From positions 1-64,000 of the forward strand of contig QQVE01000050.1 of the NCBI GenBank assembly GCA_003389325.1: a stretch of DNA of 64,000 nucleotides, written 5' to 3'. The translations under genes and the position numbers were made by a program. The notes below the pieces were generated by a model that had not been told where the DNA came from, made no database searches, and saw only the letters and a list, made by a program, of their open reading frames with translations. Below, in pieces: positions 45,406 through 53,621 of the stretch; within the stretch, counting starts at the first letter, position 1; each line of letters begins with the position of its first letter. Origin of the DNA: Planctomycetota bacterium (GTDB taxonomy: Bacteria; Planctomycetota; Planctomycetia; Pirellulales; PALSA-1355).

Positions 45406-45981
45406 ATGCTCGACGTTGCGATTCTATTGGGTTCGGTGCGCAGCGACCGCATCGGCATCAAACCGGCCAGGTACCTGCTCGACAAGTGCCGCGAGCGCGG
45501 ATTTGAGACCACGTTGGTCGATCCGGTGGAGTTTGACCTGCCGCTGCTGGATCGCATGTACAAGGAGCATCCCCAGGGGCAGGCGCCGGAGCCGCTCGAG
45601 CGGCTGGCCGACATCATCCGCCGGGCCGACGCCTATTTGGTCGTCTCTGCCGAGTACAACCATTCGATCCCGCCGGCGCTGAGCAACCTGATCGATCACT
45701 TCCTGGAAGAGTACTTCTTCAAGGTGTCGGCCATCGCCTGCTACTCGGCCGGTGCGTTTGGCGGCGTGCGTGCCGCGATGCAGCTTCGTGCGATGCTCGG
45801 CGAGATCGGCACCGTGACCATTCCGTCGATCCTGCCCTTTCCCAAGGCCGGGCAGGCCTTCGACGACTCGGGACAACCGACCGAAGCCCGCACCGAAAAA
45901 TCGACCGCGAAATTCCTCGACGAGCTCGCCTGGTATGCCGAAGCGCTGCAGGCGAAGCGTGCCACGGGCACGCCATACTGA
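45406..45981 (+). CDS. NADPH-dependent FMN reductase family protein
   Basis: The 191-residue flavodoxin-fold protein begins VAILLGSVRSDRIGIKPARY, the phosphate-binding loop for FMN, and has VVSAEYNHSIPPALSNLIDH, the second FMN-contact motif, then FGGVRAAMQLRAMLGEIG. It should reduce flavin or a quinone or azo substrate with NAD(P)H. ATG at 45406. Its stop converges on the ceramidase-like gene with 50 bases between them. Confidence 0.9.
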   Translation: MLDVAILLGSVRSDRIGIKPARYLLDKCRERGFETTLVDPVEFDLPLLDRMYKEHPQGQAPEPLERLADIIRRADAYLVVSAEYNHSIPPALSNLIDHFLEEYFFKVSAIACYSAGAFGGVRAAMQLRAMLGEIGTVTIPSILPFPKAGQAFDDSGQPTEARTEKSTAKFLDELAWYAEALQAKRATGTPY

Positions 45982-46031
45982 TCCAAGCACGGTCAGGCGC
46001 GCAGGTCGTGCGAGAACGAGTGGCGAGCGAT

Positions 46032-47489
46032 TCAGTCGTTCCAGGCGGCCAGGTAGTCGCCCACCTGCTCGATTAACGATTCGAGCGCTCCGGGGGCCAC
46101 CAAGGCGATCGATTCCTGGTAGATACCGCGGCCGTAGGTTTCGGCCGTGGGAACGTAGCCTGGCTGCCAACCGTCGGTCACCGTGGCCACCACCAAGGGT
46201 CGATAGGCAAAGCGCTGTCGCAACACGCGCTGCAGCAGGTGATAGTGCTCGCCGGGCAAGAGCAACCAGGATGCATCGCCCAGCCGCCACAAGTGAATCG
46301 GAACGCGCAGCGACGTGCCCTCGGTCAAGCCCGCCAGTCGCGCAAGCGTGCGAGCCGTTCGCTCGACCTGTGCCCGACAGTCGCGCGCAGCGTCTGCCTC
46401 GCCGCGAGCAAGCGCTTCGTGTTCTTCGCGCGCCCAGTGCTCCTGCTGCTTTCTGATCTCATCGGCGGTGGGCAAGCCGGGCCGCAGCGGCAACTCGACT
46501 TCCAGCGTCTCCGCGCGCCAGAGACGTCTCCTCTGCAAATCTTGGCCCGCGAGCGGTTGCTCGGCCCAGGTGCCAATCGTGGCGCCCGAGACGACCGGCC
46601 CCACATACTCGAACCGCATCCCCGCCGCCGGCAGCGACTCGATCGCCGCCAGAGCCGCATGGCCCAACTGCCGTCCGTTGCGATCGGCTGTCTCGACCTC
46701 GCCGACAAAGCCCTCGCGCGGCCCTAGGTCGCCAGACGCGCCTTGCAAGAACAAGCAGGGCGCGCCGCTCGCCGTCTCGACGATCTCGCGCATCGCACCG
46801 ACGTAGTCCGGGCTGATCAGCGTGTTTTGCCAGGCCAGCGTCGTGGGATGGCAGGCGTAGTTGACGACCGTGCCCAGCGTTCGCCCCTCGGTGTTGCTGA
46901 TGCGGGCCACGAGCACCGTGTCGTCCGCCGGCCCGTCGGGATTGAACCCGCAGACGTAGAGCTCGTTTTCGGCATCCCAGCAATCGCGATGGGTCGCCAG
47001 CGAGCAGCGTCCCGTGCCGTACATCATCCGAACCGGTCGCAGATCGTCGACTGCATGGCGAACGATGGCCCCCACGCGTTTGGCAAGCGTGTCGAGATAG
47101 GGGCCGATCAACTCGCCGCCGGGCAGTGCGGCTCGGCCTGGATCCATGAGTCCCGCCGCGTGCGTGTGCGACATCGAGACGTGCACTTGATCGGCGCCCA
47201 AGTTGCTCCCGCGCGCGACCGCCGCACGGAGTTGGTCCATCTGTTCGTTCCACAGCAGGCAATGGTCGACGCCGACGATCACCTGCAGTTGTCCGCGTTC
47301 GAAGTGCTCTGCCCCGTCGGCATCCGGCGCCAGTGCGAGCGCCGTGGCGGTGAGTGGCCGGTGCACGCCGGTCGAGCGATCGTGCGTGGCCGCGCCCCAC
47401 ATGCGGTGATAGATGCCCACCGGCGGCGTGATGTCGCAGCGGGCGAGGCCGCCCAAGCAATGGGACTGCGGAAAGTCGACGCCAGGCAC
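46032..47489 (-). CDS. Neutral/alkaline ceramidase-like hydrolase
   Basis: The 485-residue protein shows ceramidase_alk-type motifs: GLARCDITPPVGIYHRMWG at the start, VHVSMSHTHAAG, GTVVNYACHPTTLAWQN and CLFLQGASGDLGPREG. These are the zinc- and substrate-region signatures seen in neutral ceramidases and in many planctomycete relatives of unknown substrate. There is no signal peptide, so it is probably cytoplasmic and not a true ceramidase. It starts with GTG at 47489 after GGAGGG. The enolase-superfamily gene 58 bases upstream is likely in the same operon. Confidence 0.8.
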   Translation of the reverse strand: MPGVDFPQSHCLGGLARCDITPPVGIYHRMWGAATHDRSTGVHRPLTATALALAPDADGAEHFERGQLQVIVGVDHCLLWNEQMDQLRAAVARGSNLGADQVHVSMSHTHAAGLMDPGRAALPGGELIGPYLDTLAKRVGAIVRHAVDDLRPVRMMYGTGRCSLATHRDCWDAENELYVCGFNPDGPADDTVLVARISNTEGRTLGTVVNYACHPTTLAWQNTLISPDYVGAMREIVETASGAPCLFLQGASGDLGPREGFVGEVETADRNGRQLGHAALAAIESLPAAGMRFEYVGPVVSGATIGTWAEQPLAGQDLQRRRLWRAETLEVELPLRPGLPTADEIRKQQEHWAREEHEALARGEADAARDCRAQVERTARTLARLAGLTEGTSLRVPIHLWRLGDASWLLLPGEHYHLLQRVLRQRFAYRPLVVATVTDGWQPGYVPTAETYGRGIYQESIALVAPGALESLIEQVGDYLAAWND

Positions 47490-47547
47490 TGCACCCTCCT
47501 ACGCTGCCTTCACAAGCACGCTGCGACAAAAGAGCTTTCTACCGCCG

Positions 47548-48666
47548 CTAGCCCGACTCCGAAACCAAATGCCGCGTGACGAAGGCTTCGTCCAGCGTCA
47601 CGCCGAGTCCCGGCCGGTCCGGCACGGTGATCCAGCCGCCCTCGGCTTGAACCTTCTCAATGGTCAATTCGTGGCGCAAGGGTGAATCTTCTACGCAGTC
47701 CTCGAACAGAAACGCGTCGCGGCACGTGCACAGCCAGTGCATGCTGGCCGCCACGGTTAAGGGGCTCGTGTAGCAGTGGTTGCACAGCCGGGCGCCGCAC
47801 TCCTCGACCCGCGAGCGAATGTACGCCGCGTCGGTGAATCCACACCGCGAGAGATCGACCTGGTACACGTCGAGCGCCCGGCGGTCGATCCAAGGCCGAA
47901 ACGCCTCGCGCCCGCACTCGCCTTCGCCTGAGGCGATGGGCACCGGCGAGCGGTCGCGGAGCCACACGTAGCCTTCCAGGTCGTCCTCGCGCAGCGGTTC
48001 TTCGAGCCATTCGATGTCGAACTCGGCGAAGGCGTGCGTCCGCCGCAAGGCCGTGCGGGCATCCCACACGCAGCCGGCATCGATCAGCAGCGTCCCTTCG
48101 CCCAGCCCCTCGCGCGCTCCTTGGACCAATTCGATGTCGAGCTTCTCGTTCTGGCCCATCGGCTCCCAGCCACATTTGACGGCCTGGTAGCCCGCCTCGC
48201 GCCAGCGTCGGGCGATGTCCGCTGTCTCCTGACCGTCGCGGCCGAATAGGATCGAAGCGTAGGCCTTGATCGTATCGTGCTGCTTGCCGCCCAGCAGGCG
48301 GTGGATCGGCTCGCCGTAGTGCTTGCCCTTCAAGTCCCACAGGGCCATATCCACCGCGGCCATGGCGGCGATGCCCACCGAGGTGCGGCCAAAGTACATC
48401 GTGCGGCGGTACATCTTCTGCCACAGCCGCTCGGTTTCCAGCGGGTTCTCGCCCAGCAGGATCTCGCGCAGCCCGCTGGCGATGTTGTGGCTGAACGGAG
48501 CGTCGACGATGGCCTTGATCACCTCGGGCGACGCGTCGGCCTCGCCCACGCCTTCGATGCCCGTGTCGGATCGCACGCGGACGATCACGGCGTCCTGGCT
48601 GCTGGCGGTCTTGGCCTGGACGTTGTCGATTCGGAGGATCTGGCAGACGATCTGGTCGATTTTCAT
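47548..48666 (-). CDS. Mandelate racemase/muconate lactonizing-type enzyme (enolase superfamily)
   Basis: The 372-residue protein has the N-terminal capping domain and a barrel with metal ligands D in LLIDAGCVWD, E in IEWLEEPL, and E in IASGEGECG, plus a later His in RLCNHCYTSPLTV. A Lys in YQAVKCGWEP occupies the KxK position, but the second Lys is Gly, as in acid-sugar dehydratase relatives. It probably dehydrates or epimerises an acid sugar. ATG at 48666. The neighbouring ceramidase-like gene suggests one small catabolic operon, but the substrate is unknown. Confidence 0.88.
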   Translation of the reverse strand: MKIDQIVCQILRIDNVQAKTASSQDAVIVRVRSDTGIEGVGEADASPEVIKAIVDAPFSHNIASGLREILLGENPLETERLWQKMYRRTMYFGRTSVGIAAMAAVDMALWDLKGKHYGEPIHRLLGGKQHDTIKAYASILFGRDGQETADIARRWREAGYQAVKCGWEPMGQNEKLDIELVQGAREGLGEGTLLIDAGCVWDARTALRRTHAFAEFDIEWLEEPLREDDLEGYVWLRDRSPVPIASGEGECGREAFRPWIDRRALDVYQVDLSRCGFTDAAYIRSRVEECGARLCNHCYTSPLTVAASMHWLCTCRDAFLFEDCVEDSPLRHELTIEKVQAEGGWITVPDRPGLGVTLDEAFVTRHLVSESG

Positions 48667-48696
48667 GGCCGCAGAGACCCCGAACGCCCAAGGAAT

Positions 48697-48736
48697 GAAA
48701 AAAGGGACCCACGGCCTGTATCACCGCGAGTCCCTT
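48697..48736 (-). terminator. Terminator of tRNA-Leu
   Basis: A 7-bp stem (48702-48708 with 48730-48736) with an internal CGG/CCG pairing is followed on the minus strand by a T-run (48703-48698). It lies about 20 bases past the tRNA-Leu 3' end. Confidence 0.7.
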
Positions 48737-48754
48737 GTCGTTGCCGCCCCGCAG

Positions 48755-48838
48755 TGCCGAAGAGAGGACTTGAACCTCCACGCCCTTGCGGGCACTAGGT
48801 CCTGAACCTAGCGCGTCTGCCAATTCCGCCACTTCGGC
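48755..48838 (-). tRNA. tRNA-Leu (CAG)
   Basis: On the minus strand an 84-base class II tRNA folds with acceptor GCCGAAG/CTTCGGC, discriminator A, anticodon stem CTAGG/CCTAG with loop TTCAGGA (anticodon CAG), and a long variable arm GCCCGCAAGGGC, as expected for tRNA-Leu. CCA is not encoded. Confidence 0.95.
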
Positions 48839-49026
48839 AAAGTGTTGCAAACCTCCAGTTTCGGCATGATTGGGTCGCTCGTCAAGTGCCCGGTGAGCCC
48901 CACGCGCGGGATGCGATTCAAGACAGCGGAGCCGGCCGCGGTTTCACCGATATCCCTGGCGACACGGTCCCCCACGCGTAGAATGACTTATCCGCATCTC
49001 TTCCCCCAAGTCACGCGAGTCTCACC

Positions 49027-50649
49027 ATGGCATCTGCCGACCAGCCGCATCCCGGTCCCGAGGAAACTGCTCCCGCTGACGCTGTCTCGAGCATCCGCTG
49101 GTGGCCCCTGCGAGCCATCATCGCCGTGGTCGTCGCGCTGGTGTCCTTGCTGCAGCTGGCACCGGGCGAAGCACTGCCGGAGCAGTTTCGTAATTTCGGA
49201 TCGATCGTGCTTGTCGCCGCCGGCATTGTCGCGCTGTTTGTCTGGCTGGTGCTTTTCTCGCGAATTCCGGTGCGCGCGCGAGCCATCACGGCGGCGATCT
49301 ACCTGGTTGTGCTGGCAATCCCTTTCGCCGTCGTGCGGCGTGTGGAGTTCACCGGCGACATCGTGCCGGACCCGGTGTTTCGCTGGGATCCCGAGCCGCT
49401 CGAGATCCTGCAGCAACATCGCCGACAGGTGCGCGAGGAGACCTCGCCCGAAACGTCGGGACCGGATCTCGCGGCCGACTTCCCCGCCTTTCGCGGCGAG
49501 GACCGGTTGGGCATCTACCGCGGCCCGGCCATCCGCACCAACTGGGAGTCTGAGCCGCCGAAGCTAGTCTGGCGGCAGCCGGTGGGCGAGGGCTATGCCC
49601 AGTTCGCGCTCTCGGGTAACACTGCCGTCACGATCGAACAGCGCGGGCCCGACGAGGCGATCGTCGCCTACGACGCCCGCGACGGGCGCGAACGCTGGGT
49701 GCACGCCTATCCGGCCCGCTTCAGCGAAGCCATGGGTGGCGACGGGCCGCGGGCCACGCCGACGATCGATGGCGACCGCGTCTACTCGCTCGGTGCCAAG
49801 GGGCATCTCAAGTGCCTCAAGCTCGCCTCGGGCGACGTCGTTTGGGAGACGAACATCCTGGCCGATCCCGAGGCCAATCTCGAGTGGGGCATGGCCGGCT
49901 CGCCGCTGGTGCTCGACGACGTCGTGATTGTCAATCCCGGCATGCCGCAGGCCGCCGCCAAGGGGTCGCTCGTCGCCTACGACAAGCAGACCGGCAAGGT
50001 GGAGTGGAAAGTCGGCGATGCCACTGCCGCGTATGCTTCGCCGCAGTACGCGGAATTGGCCGGCGTGCCGCAGATCCTCACGCTCGAAGGCGCCGCGGTG
50101 GTAAGCTACGCCGCCGACGGGTCGGCCGAGCTGTGGCGCTATCCCTGGTCGACCGCCAACGGCATTAATTGCAGCCAGCCTCTGCCCGTGGGCGACGATC
50201 GCGTGCTAATCACCGCCGGCTACGTGATGGGTTCCGCGCTGCTCGAGATCGCGCGCGACGACGAAAAGGGGTGGTCCGCCGAGCCGCTGTGGGAAGAGGC
50301 CTCGCTGCGCGGCAAGTTTGCCACGCCGATCGTGGTGGACGACGTGGTGTTCGGCCTCGACGAGGGCATCCTGGTCTGCGTCGACTTGGAGACCGGCAAG
50401 CGCCTTTGGAAGCGCGGACGCTACGGGCACGGCCAGATGCTGCTGGCCGGCGACGTGCTATTCATTCAATGCGAAAACGGCGACATGGCGCTGGTGGCGG
50501 CCGACCCGAAAAAGTACCGCGAGCTGGCTCGGATTCCCGTGTTCGAAGAACGCACCTGGAACACCCCGGCGCTGGCGGCCGGGCGGGCGTTTATTCGCAA
50601 TCACCGAGAGATGGCGTGCTTCGACTTGCGGGAGAGCCCGGAGGAGTAA
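49027..50649 (+). CDS. Membrane-anchored PQQ-type beta-propeller protein
   Basis: The 540-residue protein has three N-terminal membrane helices (about 25-45, 58-80 and 87-105; for example LRAIIAVVVALVSLL) and a periplasmic propeller from about 150. That propeller begins FPAFRGEDRLGIYRGPAI, and has blade motifs AIVAYDARDGRERWVHAYPA and LKCLKLASGDVVWETN. The three-helix anchor plus propeller recalls membrane glucose dehydrogenases, which have more helices, and BamB-like proteins; no PQQ-binding residue is sure. ATG at 49027 without an obvious ribosome site. Confidence 0.85.
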   Translation: MASADQPHPGPEETAPADAVSSIRWWPLRAIIAVVVALVSLLQLAPGEALPEQFRNFGSIVLVAAGIVALFVWLVLFSRIPVRARAITAAIYLVVLAIPFAVVRRVEFTGDIVPDPVFRWDPEPLEILQQHRRQVREETSPETSGPDLAADFPAFRGEDRLGIYRGPAIRTNWESEPPKLVWRQPVGEGYAQFALSGNTAVTIEQRGPDEAIVAYDARDGRERWVHAYPARFSEAMGGDGPRATPTIDGDRVYSLGAKGHLKCLKLASGDVVWETNILADPEANLEWGMAGSPLVLDDVVIVNPGMPQAAAKGSLVAYDKQTGKVEWKVGDATAAYASPQYAELAGVPQILTLEGAAVVSYAADGSAELWRYPWSTANGINCSQPLPVGDDRVLITAGYVMGSALLEIARDDEKGWSAEPLWEEASLRGKFATPIVVDDVVFGLDEGILVCVDLETGKRLWKRGRYGHGQMLLAGDVLFIQCENGDMALVAADPKKYRELARIPVFEERTWNTPALAAGRAFIRNHREMACFDLRESPEE

Positions 50650-50762
50650 CATTCGTCGTACGCCTTTGCCCTTCCCGGCGGCGCCCGTGTAGACTGGACT
50701 ATTCGGAACAGTGAATCCACGCTGCTGAGGTCCGGCCGGCAGGCCGGTCGGGGAGTTCTCTC

Positions 50763-52115
50763 ATGCCGACGCGCACTTTTCGGTGCCCGCACTGCGCGGG
50801 GACGTTTCAGGTCGAATCGCAGCCCAAGGAGCAGCAGGTCAACTGCTCGCACTGCCGCGGGCTGGTGAAAATCCCCGCTCAGGCTCCGGTCGCTGCGGCG
50901 GCCGCGGCGCCGGGCGCGAAGGCCAAGGCCACGGTCGCGGCGCCGAACATTCGCGTGGCCGGCGCGCCCGCGCGGCCGAACAACGCGCAGCAGCCGTCGA
51001 TTCTGGAGATGGAGCCCGATTCGCCGCTGCAGCCGGAGCGTCCCACGGCGGTTCCCACCATCCCGGTATTGCAGACGTCGCTCGACGAGCTCTCGATTCA
51101 CGAAGTCTTGCGGCACGGCCGGGCCCACAAAGTGAGCGACATTCACGTGGCGGCCGGTTCGCCCGTCATGTTCCGCATCGCCCGGCGGCTGGTGCAGGCC
51201 ACGCCCAAGGCGCTGACTTCGAAGCAGAGCGAGAGGCTGTCGCTCGAGCTGCTTAACGAGCACCAAGAGGCCCAGTTTCGCAAGGACCTCGACTTCGACT
51301 ACATGGCGATCGATGACTACGGCCGCTACCGGGTGAACGTGGGCTACTTCGACGGCGACGTGGGCACTGTGATCCGCATTCTGGCCCAGCGGCCCAAAAC
51401 GCTCGACGAGTTGAAGCTACCGCCGGTGGTCCGCGACTTGACCCAGGCTTCCAAGGGGCTCGTGCTGCTGACCGGCGCCGCCAGCCAGGGCAAGACGACT
51501 ACGATGACTGCCATGATCGACGTCATCAATTCGACGCAGCCGCGGCACATCATTACGATCGAGGACCCCATCGAGTACCTGCACTCCAACAAGGTCGGCA
51601 TCGTGCGGCAGCGGCAAATCGGCCGCGATACGAAAGACTTTCACAGCGGGCTGCGTGCCGCCCTGCGACAAAATCCCGACGTGATTTCGATCGGCGAGAT
51701 GCGCGACTTCGAGACCATCAAGATCGCTCTGACCGCCGCCGAAACCGGCTGCCTCGTCGTCTCCACGCTGCACATCATGTCGATCGACAAGATCATCGAG
51801 CGCCTGTTGTCCTTCGTCCCGGTCGAGGAGGAGGGGCACATCCGTTACACCTTGGCCGACACGCTGGTGGGAATCATCCACCAGGAGCTGTTGCCGGCCC
51901 GCGACGGCGGCAAACGCGTGGCAGCCGAAATCCTGGTAGTGAACCAGGCCACCAAGCACATCATCCGCAACCGCGGCACGTACTTCCTGCGCAACGTGAT
52001 CACCACGGGCAAGAAGCACGGCATGGTCGCGATGCAGACGTCGCTGCAGAACCTCGTCGACGAGGGAGCGATCTCGCAAGAGACGATGAACGACGTGATG
52101 GTGAACTACCGCTAG
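50763..52115 (+). CDS. PilT-like secretion/retraction ATPase with N-terminal zinc ribbon
   Basis: The 450-residue protein starts with a zinc-ribbon pattern (C8-x2-C11 and C28-x2-C31), then an Ala/Pro linker, and a PilT-type GspE/PilT ATPase domain (about 105-450). It has the Asp-rich VSDIHVAAGSPVMFRI, Walker A GAASQGKTTT with K244, ITIEDPIEYLH, Walker B ALRQNPDVISIGEMRD and the His box STLHI. PilT powers pilus retraction, but the Walker A loop (GAASQGK) departs from the usual GPTGSGKS. GGGGAG precedes the ATG. No pilus genes are adjacent. Confidence 0.88.
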   Translation: MPTRTFRCPHCAGTFQVESQPKEQQVNCSHCRGLVKIPAQAPVAAAAAAPGAKAKATVAAPNIRVAGAPARPNNAQQPSILEMEPDSPLQPERPTAVPTIPVLQTSLDELSIHEVLRHGRAHKVSDIHVAAGSPVMFRIARRLVQATPKALTSKQSERLSLELLNEHQEAQFRKDLDFDYMAIDDYGRYRVNVGYFDGDVGTVIRILAQRPKTLDELKLPPVVRDLTQASKGLVLLTGAASQGKTTTMTAMIDVINSTQPRHIITIEDPIEYLHSNKVGIVRQRQIGRDTKDFHSGLRAALRQNPDVISIGEMRDFETIKIALTAAETGCLVVSTLHIMSIDKIIERLLSFVPVEEEGHIRYTLADTLVGIIHQELLPARDGGKRVAAEILVVNQATKHIIRNRGTYFLRNVITTGKKHGMVAMQTSLQNLVDEGAISQETMNDVMVNYR

Positions 52116-52139
52116 GCAGCGTCGGCGGCCAGGGAGCTA

Positions 52140-53609
52140 TCAGGCCACGATGTCTCGCACGACGCGGCCTGCCACGTCGGTCAGGCGGAAGTCGCGGCCG
52201 TTGTAGCGGTAGGTGAGCTTTTCGTGGTCCATGCCCAGCAGGTGCAGCACCGTGGCGTGCAGGTCGTTGATGCTCACGCGGTCCACGACGGCTTTGTGGC
52301 CGATCTCGTCGGTCTCGCCGTAGTGCACGCCGCCTTTGACGCCGCCGCCGGCCATCCAAGTGGTAAAGGCATGCGGATTGTGATCACGGCCCGTGCCGCC
52401 CTTCTGCACGATTGGCAACCGGCCGAACTCGCCACACCAGATGATCAGCGTCTCGTCCAGCAGCCCGCGCTGCTTGAGGTCCGTGAGCAACGCGCCGATC
52501 GGTACGTCGGTCTCGCCAGCAAACTGGGTATGGTTGGCTTTGATATTCTGATGGCCATCCCAACTGCGCTCGTTTTCCATACCGCCGGAATAGATCTGCA
52601 CGAACCGCACTCCGCGCTCCACCAACCGCCGCGCGGTGAGCACCTGCCGGGCGAAGTGCTTGCACTTGGGGTCGTCGATGCCGTACAGCTTGCGGATGTG
52701 GGCCGGCTCGTCGTCGATGTTCAAAGCGTCGGGCGCGGCCATCTGCATGCGGTAGGCCAGCTCAAAGCTTTCGATCCGCGCCGCCAGGTCGGCTTCGTCC
52801 GACGAGGGCTGATGCTTGTTGAGCCGCCGCAACAGATCGAGTTGAGCCCGCTGTTGCGCGTCGGACATGTCGTCGCGGCGATAAAGGTTGTCGATCGGCG
52901 CGCCCTGGGCGTTGAGCGCCGTGCCCTGGAAGACGCCCGGTAGGAAGCCCGCGCCCCAGTTCTGGGCGTGCCCCTTGGGGAGACCCCGGCCGAGCGTGTC
53001 GTACATCACGATGAAGCCGGGCAGGTTGCGATTCTCGCTTCCCAGGCCGTAGCTGACCCAGGCTCCCATGCACGGGAACCCCATGCGGCTGAAGCCGGTA
53101 TTGATTTCGAACAGGGCCGGCGAATGATTGTTCGTCTTGGTGAAACACGAGTGGATAAACGCCATGTCATCCACATGCCTGGCCATCTCCGGAAAGATGT
53201 CGGCGACCCACGCACCCGACTGGCCGTGCTGGGCGAACTTGAACGGCGTCTTCATCAACGGGCCGACCTGCTCGGTGAAGAAGCCGGTATTCTTGTCGAA
53301 CCCTTCGAGCTCCTGCCCGTCGCGCTTGCCCAACTCGGGCTTGTAATCCCAGGTGTCGACCTGGCTGGGTCCGCCGTTCATGAACAGCCAGATCACGCTC
53401 TTGGCCTTGGCCGGAAAGTGCGTGGCCCGGGGAGCCATCGGGTTGAGCCGCACCTCGGAGGGCGCCGCCTGAGCGGTGCTGAGCAGCCCCTGATCCTGCA
53501 ACAACGCAGCCAGCCCCAACAGTCCCGCGCCCGAGCCCGCGGTGCGCAGAAAATCGCGACGCGAAGCGTACTGCCGCGGCGGCTTGGCAAACAGGTGCGG
53601 AAGCATCAT
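52140..53609 (-). CDS. DUF1501 protein, Tat-exported (second copy)
   Basis: The 489-residue protein has a Tat signal (SRRDFLRTAGSGAGLLGLAA) and the DUF1501 core: VIWLFMNGGPSQVDTWDYKP, FAQHGQSGAWVADIFPEMAR, GAWVSYGLGSENRNLPGFIV and TLIIWCGEFGRLPIVQKGG. It is clearly homologous to the first copy at 13496-14977. AGAGGATAGG precedes the start; ATG at 53609 or 53606 is possible. It begins 12 bases after the DUF1549/DUF1553 gene stops, so the two are one operon. Confidence 0.93.
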   Translation of the reverse strand: MMLPHLFAKPPRQYASRRDFLRTAGSGAGLLGLAALLQDQGLLSTAQAAPSEVRLNPMAPRATHFPAKAKSVIWLFMNGGPSQVDTWDYKPELGKRDGQELEGFDKNTGFFTEQVGPLMKTPFKFAQHGQSGAWVADIFPEMARHVDDMAFIHSCFTKTNNHSPALFEINTGFSRMGFPCMGAWVSYGLGSENRNLPGFIVMYDTLGRGLPKGHAQNWGAGFLPGVFQGTALNAQGAPIDNLYRRDDMSDAQQRAQLDLLRRLNKHQPSSDEADLAARIESFELAYRMQMAAPDALNIDDEPAHIRKLYGIDDPKCKHFARQVLTARRLVERGVRFVQIYSGGMENERSWDGHQNIKANHTQFAGETDVPIGALLTDLKQRGLLDETLIIWCGEFGRLPIVQKGGTGRDHNPHAFTTWMAGGGVKGGVHYGETDEIGHKAVVDRVSINDLHATVLHLLGMDHEKLTYRYNGRDFRLTDVAGRVVRDIVA

Positions 53610-53621
53610 CCTATCCTCTGG

